A stretch of DNA of 9,563 nucleotides from Rhodospirillales bacterium (GTDB lineage: Bacteria; Pseudomonadota; Alphaproteobacteria; Acetobacterales; Acetobacteraceae). The position numbers and the translations under genes are program-made. Each line of letters begins with the position of its first letter. The first letter of the stretch is position 1. The stretch spans positions 1 through 9,563 of the forward strand of contig JAGWZS010000056.1 in NCBI GenBank assembly GCA_018971905.1, read 5' to 3'. The notes beneath the pieces were generated by a model that saw nothing but the letters and a program-made list of their open reading frames with translations, was not told the origin of the DNA and ran no database searches. Of this stretch, positions 1-6,451 are shown in pieces.

Positions 1-183
1 AGCGGCACCAAAACCATATTGGTTCCCCAGGGCGTCCCGGTTGTTACTTATACTCCTGGACATTCAGCAGACCTTCGGCCGGGGGCGCATATCATCCTCT
101 TCCCGTCCGGGGCTGTTACAAATGGCGCCGTCACCACCAGCCGGGTCGGCGTTGGCAAGAATGGCCTGACACCGCCGATGTGA
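1..183 (+). CDS. C-terminal end of a conserved hypothetical protein (5' truncated by the window)
   Basis: Reading frame 1 is open from the first base to a TGA at 181-183 and gives the last 60 residues of a protein. The segment has a repeated beta-strand look: a strand around TILVPQGVPVVTY, a turn with the PG-rich segment ADLRPGAHIILF, then a last strand and the ending VGKNGLTPPM. From memory, this layout (a VPxGxPVVT strand, an LKPGA turn, and a GKDGLxPPM end) is typical of a secreted or periplasmic hypothetical family common in Acetobacteraceae and Rhizobiales, often misnamed metal ABC transporter permease. Neither a signal peptide nor the start can be seen because the 5' part is outside the window. 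It converges with the oxygenase gene ending at 229, leaving a 45-bp gap with only a weak 5-bp inverted repeat. The function is unknown; the family link is recall, not a search result. Confidence 0.6.
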   Translation, partial: SGTKTILVPQGVPVVTYTPGHSADLRPGAHIILFPSGAVTNGAVTTSRVGVGKNGLTPPM

Positions 184-228
184 CGCAAACGCCCCGCGAC
201 GGCCATCAATCTGACCGTCGAACATATC

Positions 229-882
229 TTACCCGATCGGCGCTTCCGGAGAAGCCAGCTCATGCCGGGCCCGCCAGTCCGGGGTCACGTAATTCACGAT
301 CAGCGTGCGCCGCACACCGGTAATCGGCCGTTTCTCGAAGCCATGCCAGGTATTCGCCCCCGGCACAAAGATAAGCCCTTTATTGCGCCCCGATGGGGCG
401 GAGCCGAGGCGGTGGCTGGGGCTTATATAGATGTCCGTCCCCCAATCCTCGCCCGGAGGCGGATCGTTCAAATAGATCAGCATGGTAAAGAATTTCGCGC
501 CAATGTCGGTATGCGGCTCCAGCCAGAACCCGTTGGTGTCCAGGCAATATTCGATCCGTAGGAGGCTGCCGCGCAGCTTGGCGCCGGTGAGCGTCTGCAG
601 GCTGTTGGTAACGCGGGGGTCGCGCAGTAGCGCCGCCAAGTCCGCGCAGACAGGGTATGCCGCCTGCGCCGCGGCGCCGAAGAATAGCCGTGTGGAATTA
701 TGCGTCTCGCGCCGGCCTTTTGTGTCGTCGATGGACGGCGGGGCCAAGGGCAGGCCGAGAAGTTCGTCGTGCCAGGCTGCGGGCAGCACATCCGACAGCA
801 GCCAGTGCGGATATGGGCTGGTCAGCGCCTGCGCAGCCTGCAAGCTGGCGAGCAGGCTCGTCATCTGGCTCAGCTCAGGCAT
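229..882 (-). CDS. 2OG-Fe(II) oxygenase family protein (second gene of the pair)
   Basis: This 217-residue protein has the double-stranded beta-helix metal site of 2-oxoglutarate/Fe(II)-dependent dioxygenases. The HxD motif is H124-T-D126 (PHTDIGAK), the distal histidine is H180 in NTWHGFEK, and the 2OG-binding arginine is R191 or R192 in GVRRTLIVNY. Such enzymes couple oxidation of a substrate, usually hydroxylation, to decarboxylation of 2OG with O2. The substrate here is unknown. The protein is cytoplasmic, with no signal peptide. The ATG at 882 lies inside the 3' end of the upstream oxygenase gene (8-bp overlap with its TGA at 877-875), so translation is probably coupled; M7 is an alternative start. 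The N-terminal block SPYPHWLLSDVLP and the C-terminal GVRR...HELA block both have counterparts in the upstream gene, so the two are paralogues. The fold assignment is secure; the biological role is not. Confidence 0.88.
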   Translation of the reverse strand: MPELSQMTSLLASLQAAQALTSPYPHWLLSDVLPAAWHDELLGLPLAPPSIDDTKGRRETHNSTRLFFGAAAQAAYPVCADLAALLRDPRVTNSLQTLTGAKLRGSLLRIEYCLDTNGFWLEPHTDIGAKFFTMLIYLNDPPPGEDWGTDIYISPSHRLGSAPSGRNKGLIFVPGANTWHGFEKRPITGVRRTLIVNYVTPDWRARHELASPEAPIG

Positions 883-1498
883 AATTCAGCAGCCTTTTGG
901 CCTGGGCAGAAACACGGTGGCGCATCAGCTCGCGCTGGGCTGAAAAGCCGCTGGCCATCCAGTTGATCATCACGTAGCGCCGCACTCCGACATAGGGTTC
1001 ATGCCCATGGAAGGAATTATCGCTGCGCTGGAAGGCGACGAGCGTACCCAGATCAGGCGGCACCTCGGCAATAACGTCATTAAGATCATCGCCCCGGCGC
1101 AACAGCCGCAACCGGCCGCCCTGCGCCTGCCAATCCTCGTTAAAATACAGCAGCGCGGTGATCAGCTTGGCCTCGCTGTCGGTATGGATGCGCCCATCCT
1201 TCTCCTGGGCGCGGCCGCGAACGGTTACCATGGTCGGACGATTGGTGAGGTCGATCCCGAATTTGCGAGAGAAGGCGAGCGCCACCTCCGGGCCGGTCAG
1301 TTCGTCGATCAGCGCCATGAAACTTGGCCCAGGACGGGTGGCCTCCACCGGCAGCAGCCCGGCATGGTCGATGGCGGGGAAGTCCCGCATTACCGTCTGC
1401 TTCTGCCCGCCGGTGATGAAATCGCTCACCACCAGATGCTTGAATGGGGATGAAGTGAGCGGCGTCTGGTCGAACCTGGCGAGATCGAGAATCAGCAT
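875..1498 (-). CDS. 2OG-Fe(II) oxygenase family protein (first gene of the pair)
   Basis: This 207-residue protein is counted from the ATG at 1498. The Fe(II) ligands are H105 and D107 in RIHTDSEAK and H164 in NSFHGHEP. The 2OG-binding arginine is R173 or R174 in GVRRYVMINW. A GGRLRLLR strand between them is the GGxLxL element common in prolyl-4-hydroxylase-like bacterial members. The frame also extends to a TTG at 1531. I prefer the ATG because neither site has a good ribosome-binding sequence and the extra 11 residues lie outside the region that aligns with the paralogue (SPFKHLVVSDF against SPYPHWLLSDV). It is the promoter-proximal gene, and its TGA overlaps the start of the second oxygenase. 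An FNR/FixK box lies 113 bp upstream of the ATG. The substrate is unknown; small-molecule, peptide or surface-polysaccharide oxidation are all possible. Confidence 0.87.
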   Translation of the reverse strand: MLILDLARFDQTPLTSSPFKHLVVSDFITGGQKQTVMRDFPAIDHAGLLPVEATRPGPSFMALIDELTGPEVALAFSRKFGIDLTNRPTMVTVRGRAQEKDGRIHTDSEAKLITALLYFNEDWQAQGGRLRLLRRGDDLNDVIAEVPPDLGTLVAFQRSDNSFHGHEPYVGVRRYVMINWMASGFSAQRELMRHRVSAQAKRLLNYA

Positions 1499-1610
1499 GG
1501 CGAAGATCCAATCTGGGGTTACGGTCAGCAAATGCGGAAGACGCCGGCGGCTTCGCGGTGCGAATCAGCCAAACGCACTTAGCCTCTAGGCGCGATGCGG
1601 CGTGTAAACA

Positions 1611-1624
1611 TTGACCTGGATCAA
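1611..1624. promoter_or_regulatory. FNR/FixK-type binding site
   Basis: The sequence TTGACCTGGATCAA matches the FNR/FixK consensus TTGAT-N4-ATCAA with a single change (C for T at position 5), keeping both TTGA and TCAA half-sites at the right spacing. It is nearly self-complementary, so it could serve either direction. For the oxygenase strand, a class II arrangement (centre at -41.5) places the -10 hexamer at 1588-1583, which reads TAGAGG, a poor but possible match. The same calculation toward the permease gives CTTGCC at 1647-1652, which is worse. Control of the oxygenases by oxygen or redox state is therefore slightly favoured. This is inference from motif matching. Confidence 0.6.
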
Positions 1625-1728
1625 GAGCCGGCACCGCTAGCCAGCACTTGCCAACCATTTCCGGCCCGCCCGCCTGACCCCGCCGGTTTAAGCTGCTTCG
1701 CCGGACTGCGGCTTTCCTGAATTAAGAA

Positions 1729-1743
1729 CTCGAATTATTCGAG
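1729..1743. promoter_or_regulatory. Palindrome, candidate operator upstream of the permease
   Basis: CTCGAATTATTCGAG has perfect 6-bp arms (CTCGAA/TTCGAG) around TTA, in an AT-rich setting 83 bp before the permease ATG. The right arm overlaps TTCGAG (1738-1743), which lies 17 bp from TATGTT (1761-1766), a weak -35/-10-like pair for the permease. A dimeric repressor or activator bound here could block or assist that promoter. No regulator gene lies next to it in this window. The palindrome is certain; its role is a guess. Confidence 0.35.
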
Positions 1744-1813
1744 GGACAGCACAGGCGGCTTATGTTACGCATGACCGTCCGTTCCGGCCTTAAAAACAAC
1801 AAAACCCCACATC

Positions 1814-1825
1814 AGGGAGGTGATA
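1814..1825 (+). promoter_or_regulatory. Strong Shine-Dalgarno site that fixes the permease start
   Basis: GGAGGTGAT lies immediately before the ATG at 1826, with GGAGG ending 5 bases upstream. It is nearly the full complement of the 16S rRNA 3' end. A GTG at 1820 is in frame but falls inside this site, so it is not the start. Confidence 0.8.
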
Positions 1826-3283
1826 ATGGCAGACACCGAACCAGGCACGCCATTGCAGGCACGCCTTAAATCCAACTCTGTAGGGCTTGCGGGGGCGGTT
1901 ATCATGTCCGCCGCCATCATGGGGCCTGCCGTTTCAACCTTCTTCAACCCGCAGTTTTCCACGCCTTTTTCCGGCTCAGCGACGCCTTTTGTCTATTTCG
2001 CCTGCCTGATCGCCATTCTCATCACCGCCAGCGGTATTATGGAGATGGCAGCCGAAACACCCAGCGCTGGTTCCTTTTATACTTACGTGGCGCAGGGGCT
2101 GGGGCCACATGCCGGGTTTGTAACCGGCGGGCTGATGTTTCTGGCCTATGCGCTGCTGCCGCCCATCGAAGTGGCGTTGATCGGCGCGTATTTGCAGCAG
2201 ACCATCCAGCAGGAATTTGGCGTCAACATCCCCTGGTGCCTAATCTCCCTCATCCCGTGGGGCTTCATGACCTTTTTGGCGCTGGAAGGCATACAAAGCT
2301 CCCTGCGCACGGCGATGGTCCTTTTCATAATCGAAGTGGGGGTGGTGATGACCATGGCGGTCATCGTGGTTGCCATGGGCGGCGCTCACGGCCTTACCCT
2401 GCGGCCTTTGTCACCGGCGGCTTCGCCCCATGGTGTGCAGGGGCTGGTGATCGGTGCGGTTTTCGCGGCACTCAGCTTCGTTGGCTTTGAAGGGGCAACA
2501 ACGCTGGGCGAGGAAGTGCGCAACCCGCGCCGCAATGTACCCCTGGCCATCGCACTTTCTACCCTCGCGGTTGGCGCCCTCTACACATTCTGCATCTGGG
2601 CCGAAGTTGTGGGGCTTGGCGCCGATAAGGTTGCGGCACTCACCGGCGCCTCCACACCTTGGAACGATCTTGCGCATATGTATGCGCCCTGGATGACACC
2701 GCTCATCATCCTTGCCTCGGTTTCAAGCATGTTTGCGGTTTCGGTGAATTCCAACACCGGCATTGTGCGCATTCTTTTCGCCATGGGCCGCGAAGGGCTG
2801 CTGCCGCGCGCGCTCGCCCACATCAACCCCAAGCACAACACGCCGTCCAACGCGGTGCTGTTCCAGAGCGGCTTTACCTTCCTGATCGTTCTAATCGTCG
2901 GCGCGCTCTCCGGCGGGCTTGGGAACCCCAATGGCGGAAGCAACGTGTATGGCTATCTTGGCTTCCTGCTGACACTGGCCATTCTTGTTGTGTATGTGTT
3001 CGCCAACATCGCTGCCATCGCCTATTTCATGAAGCGGCGCAGCGGCCGGGTGGTACGCCATGCCCTGCTGCCCGCACTTGGCTGCCTGCTGATGGTCGGC
3101 CTGTTTGCAGGCCAGATCGTGGAAAATACCGGCGCGCCCTATACCTGGATGCCCTGGATCACGCTCGTCTGGTTTGCGTTGTTTGTGCTGGGCGCTATCT
3201 GGCTTGCGCTGACACAGCCTGAAACCCTGCGAAAGGCTGGGGCCGTGCTGGGCTCAGAGGAGGTTGCGAAGCTAGGCGGATAA
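1826..3283 (+). CDS. APC-superfamily amino acid permease
   Basis: This 485-residue, strongly hydrophobic inner-membrane protein has about 12 predicted helices, a normal length for amino acid/polyamine/organocation (APC) transporters. TM1 carries MSAAIMGPAVS (28-37), the broken-helix glycine region used for substrate binding in this fold. TM3 starts with GSFYTYVAQGLGP (82-94), a family hallmark. The loop after TM6 reads FEGATTLGEEVRNPRR (221-236), and the TM8-9 loop carries FAMGREGLLP (318-327), both typical. It probably takes up an amino acid or related amine in exchange for protons or another solute. The specificity cannot be read from the sequence. The start is fixed by an excellent Shine-Dalgarno site. 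It is a single-gene unit with a possible operator and an FNR/FixK box upstream and stem-loops downstream. Confidence 0.9.
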   Translation: MADTEPGTPLQARLKSNSVGLAGAVIMSAAIMGPAVSTFFNPQFSTPFSGSATPFVYFACLIAILITASGIMEMAAETPSAGSFYTYVAQGLGPHAGFVTGGLMFLAYALLPPIEVALIGAYLQQTIQQEFGVNIPWCLISLIPWGFMTFLALEGIQSSLRTAMVLFIIEVGVVMTMAVIVVAMGGAHGLTLRPLSPAASPHGVQGLVIGAVFAALSFVGFEGATTLGEEVRNPRRNVPLAIALSTLAVGALYTFCIWAEVVGLGADKVAALTGASTPWNDLAHMYAPWMTPLIILASVSSMFAVSVNSNTGIVRILFAMGREGLLPRALAHINPKHNTPSNAVLFQSGFTFLIVLIVGALSGGLGNPNGGSNVYGYLGFLLTLAILVVYVFANIAAIAYFMKRRSGRVVRHALLPALGCLLMVGLFAGQIVENTGAPYTWMPWITLVWFALFVLGAIWLALTQPETLRKAGAVLGSEEVAKLGG

Positions 3284-3313
3284 CCCGTCAGCAAGATCCG
3301 GCCATATACTTGT

Positions 3314-3373
3314 CCGCTGGGGCGGAAGCCCTGGCGGGAAGGGGGCTGTTGCGCAACCCCCTGATGAATCATC
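3314..3373 (+). terminator. Three consecutive stem-loops downstream of the permease (terminator-like, no U tract)
   Basis: The first hairpin pairs CCGCTGGGGC (3314-3323) with GCCCTGGCGG (3328-3337), ten pairs including two G-U wobbles, closed by a GGAA loop of the GNRA type. The second pairs AGGGGG (3340-3345) with CCCCCT (3357-3362) around an 11-base loop containing the palindrome TTGCGCAA. The third is GATGA-A-TCATC (3363-3373). They sit between the convergent permease and small minus-strand gene. The lack of a T run directly after any stem argues against a textbook intrinsic terminator; a five-T run appears only at 3402-3406. A processed 3' end or Rho-assisted termination fits better. Confidence 0.4.
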
Positions 3374-3422
3374 GCACCTGCATCAAGGGGATAATCGCCA
3401 ATTTTTGCGTGCCACTATTCAG

Positions 3423-3734
3423 TTAGCGAGACATACGGCTGACAGAGCACCAGCCCTTTAACAACCGAAATAATGACGCATCTTCGAGAAAGTATAAGGT
3501 AATCGCAACGAAAACCGTAGCCATCCACCAACAAGCCAATTGATACGCAAACCAGCATAGATAGATGATGACAGCCCGCTCTGCATCCAGCGGCGCTCCC
3601 GCCGGAGCAACCCCGATAGGCCGCGGCAAGAATGACCCCAACATGACGAAAATGACCACACCAAGCGTCAGCCGGAAAATCCACTTTTCGTCAGATTTTA
3701 TTGTGTCCGCAGGAAAGGTTAGGCCAGGAACCAC
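3423..3734 (-). CDS. Small two-helix membrane protein of unknown function
   Basis: This 103-residue ORF is read from a GTG at 3734. It has two strong hydrophobic segments: residues 19-37 (WIFRLTLGVVIFVMLGSF...) and 54-83, a long aromatic-rich helix (AVIIYLCWFAYQLACWW...). A short Pro/Ala loop (APAGAPLD) joins them and a basic tail follows (ending SRMSR). It is therefore an inner-membrane protein with short ends. I do not recognise a family. The GTG has no Shine-Dalgarno sequence, and no other usable start precedes the first helix. The frame stays open 11 codons further upstream, to a TAG at 3770-3768, and those codons (ending LGVEPLF) read like protein. It overlaps the 59-aa ORF at 3898-3719 by 16 bp in another frame, so it may be translationally coupled to it or be the rest of a frameshifted gene. 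Its GC content is visibly lower than that of the neighbours. Confidence 0.5.
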   Translation of the reverse strand: MVPGLTFPADTIKSDEKWIFRLTLGVVIFVMLGSFLPRPIGVAPAGAPLDAERAVIIYLCWFAYQLACWWMATVFVAITLYFLEDASLFRLLKGWCSVSRMSR

Positions 3735-3898
3735 GAACAGCGGCTCAACGCCCAGGACAGCGAAGGGCTACGCACCAGAAGTGCAATTCTTCTCATATCG
3801 GCGGCGGAATGCAAGGCTTGTCTCCCTTGATTTTCTTCAGATTTGTTGGGGATTAACTTCTCTTGCGCGATGGTATTTGCAGACAGATCACAGGGCAT
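3719..3898 (-). CDS. Small ORF with strong ribosome-binding site, possible N-terminal part of a split gene
   Basis: This 59-residue ORF starts at the ATG 3898-3896, preceded by AAGGAG with four bases between, one of the best ribosome-binding sites in the window. The product is polar for its first 36 residues (MPCDLSANTIAQEKLIPNKS onward) and then turns to IALLVRSPSLSW and a Cys/Trp-rich end. The last residues look less natural than the reading in the neighbouring frame, where the text continues as FAVLGVEPLFVVPG into the two-helix protein at 3734-3423. That suggests either two overlapping genes (16 bp) or one gene of about 155 residues broken by a one-base frame change between about 3767 and 3721. 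No classical slippery heptamer is seen there. The function is unknown. Confidence 0.45.
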   Translation of the reverse strand: MPCDLSANTIAQEKLIPNKSEENQGRQALHSAADMRRIALLVRSPSLSWALSRCSWFLA

Positions 3899-3923
3899 AT
3901 TTCTCCTTTCGGCGTGATCAATA

Positions 3924-3948
3924 GCCCGCCGGCACCCCCGCGGCGGGC
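3924..3948. repeat. Perfect GC-only inverted repeat (8-bp arms)
   Basis: GCCCGCCG (3924-3931) and CGGCGGGC (3941-3948) form a perfect 8-bp all-GC stem with a 9-base loop. On the minus strand it lies 26 bases upstream of the ATG at 3898, just before the ribosome-binding site, so it could fold in the leader of the small ORF transcript. Confidence 0.6.
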
Positions 3949-3960
3949 GGGCCGCGCGGG

Positions 3961-3978
3961 CTCCCTGCACGGAGGGAG
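3961..3978. repeat. Inverted repeat with 6-bp arms
   Basis: CTCCCT (3961-3966) and AGGGAG (3973-3978) pair perfectly around GCACGG. It is 12 bp from the GC-only hairpin at 3924-3948, so the two could fold in tandem. No T run follows on either strand. Confidence 0.5.
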
Positions 3979-4232
3979 GCATTCCGCATACGAGTCCCGG
4001 CCAGGTTTGCTCGCGCCAATCAAGGCCTGTAACTGGGGCCAGAGTTGTGCCAATACCGCCGCCATGTGGATCCACCCGTCAAACCCGCCCTCCGGCCAAC
4101 GCCTCGCTGAAGCGCCTCCGGCCCGTGCGATGGCGACCGAAGCCACCCGGCATCAGAGATCATCGCATTTTCGACCCGCACAGCTCCTGCACAGCTTGAA
4201 AATCGCATAAATTACCCAAGGAATTCATTGAG

Positions 4233-5912
4233 ATGGCCGCTTATCAATATGTGTATGTGATGAAAGACCTCACCAAGGCCTATCCGGGCGGGCGTGAGGT
4301 TTTCAAGGGCATCACCCTCTCCTTCCTCCCCGGCGTGAAGATCGGCGTGCTGGGCGTAAACGGTGCGGGTAAATCCACCCTGCTCAAGATCATGGCCGGC
4401 ATCGAGACCGAGTATGGCGGCGAAGCCTGGGCGGCCGAGGGCGTGAAGGTGGGCTATCTGGCCCAGGAGCCGCAGCTGGACCCCACCAAGAATGTCGGTG
4501 AGAACGTCGCCGAGGCGTTCCAGGAGGTCCGCGCCGCGCTGAAACGCTTCAATGAAATCTCCGAAGCGTTCATGGAGCCGATGGACGACGACAAGATGAA
4601 CGATTTGCTGGCTGAACAGGCGCAGTTGCAGGAGCTTATCGACGCCAAGGATGGCTGGGACCTCGACCGGCAGATCGAGATCGCGCTGGATGCACTGCGC
4701 TGCCCGCCAGCGGAAGCCAATGTTGGCCCGCTTTCGGGCGGTGAGAAACGCCGCGTGGCGCTCTGCCGCCTGTTGCTGGAAAAGCCGGATATTCTGCTGC
4801 TGGATGAGCCGACCAACCATCTGGACGCCGAATCCGTGGCCTGGCTGGAGCGCACGCTGGAGAATTACACCGGCACCGTGATTCTCATCACCCACGACCG
4901 TTACTTCCTGGATAACGTGACCAACTGGATTCTGGAGATTGAGCGCGGCCGCGGCTACCCGTATGAGGGCAATTACTCTTCCTGGCTGGAGCAGAAGCAG
5001 AAACGCCTGGCACAGGAGGAGAAAGAAGAATCCTCCCGCCAGCGCGCTCTGGCCGAGGAGCGGGAATGGATCAGCGCCTCGCCCAAGGCCCGCCAGACCA
5101 AGAGCCGCGCGCGTATTCAGCGTTATGAGGAGATGCTGGCGAAATCGCAGGAGCTGGCTGGTGGCGTGGCGGAAATCGTCATTCCGCCCGGCCCGCGTCT
5201 GGGCGGCACGGTGATCGAGGCGCAGGATCTCTGCAAGGGCTTTGGCGACCGCGAGCTGATCGAGAATTTGAACTTCAAGCTGCCGCCGGGCGGCATTGTC
5301 GGCGTGATCGGCCCCAACGGCGCTGGCAAATCCACGCTGTTCAAAATGATCACCGGGGCGGAAAAGCCCGATTCCGGCGCCTTGAAGATCGGCGAGACAG
5401 TGAAGCTTGGCTATGTGGACCAGAGCCGCGACAGCCTGGATGACAATAAAAACGTGTGGGAGGAAATCTCCGGCGGCACGGATGTGATTTATCTGGGCAA
5501 GCGCACCATTGCCTCGCGCGCTTATGTGGGCGCGTTCAACTTCAAGGGCTCTGACCAGCAGAAGAAGGTTGGCATTCTCTCCGGCGGTGAGCGCAACCGC
5601 GTACATCTGGCGAAGATGCTGAAATCCGAAGCCAACGTCATCCTGCTCGATGAGCCGACCAACGATCTGGATGTGGACACGCTGCGCGCCCTGGAAGACG
5701 CGCTGATGGAATTCGCTGGCTGTGCGGTGGTGATCTCGCATGACCGCTGGTTCCTGGACCGGCTGGCGACGCATATTCTGGCCTTTGAGGGCGACAGCCA
5801 TGTGGAATGGTTTGAGGGCAACTTCCAGGCCTACGAGGAAGACAAGCGCCGCCGCTTAGGGCAAGACGCGGCCGAGCCGCACCGCATCAAATACCGCCCG
5901 CTGACTCGGTGA
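4233..5912 (+). CDS. ettA: Energy-dependent translational throttle protein EttA (ABC-F ATPase)
   Basis: This 559-residue protein is close to the length of E. coli EttA (555). It has two ABC ATPase domains and no membrane segment. Domain 1 has Walker [10 protein letters not shown] (41-49), signature LSGGE (167-171), Walker B ILLLDEP (187-193, catalytic E192) and H-loop H221. Domain 2 has GPNGAGKST (360-368), LSGGE (449-453), VILLDEP (469-475, E474) and H503. The arm insertion lies at about 95-140. The charged linker that contacts the P-site tRNA lies at about 244-320, with the Arg/Lys-rich stretch [18 protein letters not shown]. EttA binds the ribosomal E site and gates the first elongation step according to ATP/ADP ratio. 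The N-terminus [15 protein letters not shown] is the usual one for the family, which supports the ATG at 4233. All catalytic residues are present. Confidence 0.97.
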   Translation: MAAYQYVYVMKDLTKAYPGGREVFKGITLSFLPGVKIGVLGVNGAGKSTLLKIMAGIETEYGGEAWAAEGVKVGYLAQEPQLDPTKNVGENVAEAFQEVRAALKRFNEISEAFMEPMDDDKMNDLLAEQAQLQELIDAKDGWDLDRQIEIALDALRCPPAEANVGPLSGGEKRRVALCRLLLEKPDILLLDEPTNHLDAESVAWLERTLENYTGTVILITHDRYFLDNVTNWILEIERGRGYPYEGNYSSWLEQKQKRLAQEEKEESSRQRALAEEREWISASPKARQTKSRARIQRYEEMLAKSQELAGGVAEIVIPPGPRLGGTVIEAQDLCKGFGDRELIENLNFKLPPGGIVGVIGPNGAGKSTLFKMITGAEKPDSGALKIGETVKLGYVDQSRDSLDDNKNVWEEISGGTDVIYLGKRTIASRAYVGAFNFKGSDQQKKVGILSGGERNRVHLAKMLKSEANVILLDEPTNDLDVDTLRALEDALMEFAGCAVVISHDRWFLDRLATHILAFEGDSHVEWFEGNFQAYEEDKRRRLGQDAAEPHRIKYRPLTR

Positions 5913-5922
5913 CCCTCCAGGC

Positions 5923-6447
5923 ATGAGCGTTTCATCCGCCTGGGTGCTGGAGACGGCGCGCCTGCGGATGACACCCGTGGGCCACCAAGACCTGCCGGAC
6001 CTCATCCGGCTGAAGGCTGACCCGCGCGCCTATGCGCTGATGCTGGGCGGGGTGCGCTCACCCGTACAGGTGGCCGAGGAGCTGGCGCAGGATATTCGCG
6101 GCTGGGGCGAACACGGCCACGGCATGTGGGCTGTCCGCACCAGGCGGGGAGAGTTTTTGGGGATAACCGCGCTGATGCGCCGGCCCGATGAGCGCGGCAC
6201 GGCGCTGCGGTTCGCCTTCTACCCCGAGGCACGCGGTGTGGGGCTGGCGCGGGAAGCCGCGTCCGCTGCCTTGGTTTATGGGCACGATACGGCAGGGATC
6301 AGGCGCCTTATTGCGGTGGCCCGGGAAGATAATTTCGCCTCCCGGCAAGTGCTCAGCTCAATTGGCATGTCACACATAAGTGAATTCTACAGGGACGGAA
6401 ATTTACTCTTTGTTTATCAATCTATTAGATCTGAACATCCAAAGTGA
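5923..6447 (+). CDS. GNAT family N-acetyltransferase (RimJ/RimL-like)
   Basis: This 174-residue protein has the single-domain Acetyltransf_3 layout. It opens with the strand ETARLRMTPV (10-19), followed by DLPDLIRLKADPRAY. The acetyl-CoA pyrophosphate loop is in motif A, RFAFYPEARGVGLAREA, where RGVGLA (104-109) corresponds to the R/QxxGxG/A element. The late motif EDNFASRQVLSSIGM (135-149) is the usual ENxxSxxxxxKxGF helix. It transfers an acetyl group to an amine, possibly a protein N-terminus or small molecule; the substrate is unknown. The ATG is 10 bp after the ettA stop, so the two are probably cotranscribed. The last 25 or so codons (about 6370-6447) are much richer in AT than the rest, and the stop lies inside one copy of a 10-bp direct repeat. 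Confidence 0.9.
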   Translation: MSVSSAWVLETARLRMTPVGHQDLPDLIRLKADPRAYALMLGGVRSPVQVAEELAQDIRGWGEHGHGMWAVRTRRGEFLGITALMRRPDERGTALRFAFYPEARGVGLAREAASAALVYGHDTAGIRRLIAVAREDNFASRQVLSSIGMSHISEFYRDGNLLFVYQSIRSEHPK

Positions 6448-6451
6448 ATTC
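6378..6451 (+). repeat. 10-bp direct repeat pair AAGTGAATTC bordering an AT-rich tract
   Basis: AAGTGAATTC occurs at 6378-6387 and 6442-6451, a 64-bp period. The first copy is inside the acetyltransferase coding sequence and the second contains its stop codon. The DNA between is AT-rich compared with its surroundings. The repeat may be chance, or a trace of a small duplication or insertion that reshaped the 3' end of the gene. Confidence 0.4.

Larger units (their letters stand above)
1499..1825. other. Divergent intergenic control region between the oxygenase pair and the permease
   Basis: These 327 bases separate two divergently transcribed units, and I found no convincing ORF in them. The region holds an FNR/FixK-like box (1611-1624), a 15-bp palindrome (1729-1743) that overlaps a weak promoter-like pair, and the strong Shine-Dalgarno sequence of the permease. 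Its AT content rises between about 1710 and 1810, as expected for a promoter. Confidence 0.6.
3899..4232. other. GC-rich stretch without a convincing gene, upstream of ettA
   Basis: These 334 bases lie between the start of the small minus-strand ORF and ettA. Open frames cross it on both strands, but none has a ribosome-binding site, codon bias like the neighbours, or a recognisable product. It holds two hairpins near the small ORF (3924-3948 and 3961-3978). It must also hold the promoters of both flanking units, for which I cannot point to a convincing -35/-10 pair. The ettA start is preceded by AAGGA about ten bases upstream. Confidence 0.5.

Noticed and set aside
1499..1531. TTG start extending the first oxygenase by 11 residues
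   Set aside because: It has no ribosome-binding site, and the added residues lie outside the region shared with the paralogue; the ATG at 1498 is simpler.
3565..3924. 119-codon plus-strand frame opposite the small membrane locus
   Set aside because: It has no ribosome-binding site and a Thr/Ser/Arg-rich product without domain character. The minus strand has clear membrane helices and a strong ribosome-binding site instead.
3853..4210. Open frames on both strands in the stretch before ettA
   Set aside because: They start at GTG or ATG codons without ribosome-binding sites, have weaker third-position GC than real neighbours, and their products match nothing I know.
4212..5801. A 529-codon open frame on the minus strand, antisense to ettA
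   Set aside because: It is the mirror of a GC-rich gene whose third positions rarely make stops on the other strand. The product is a His/Gln/Leu/Ala-rich string with no domain, while the plus strand is a complete EttA.
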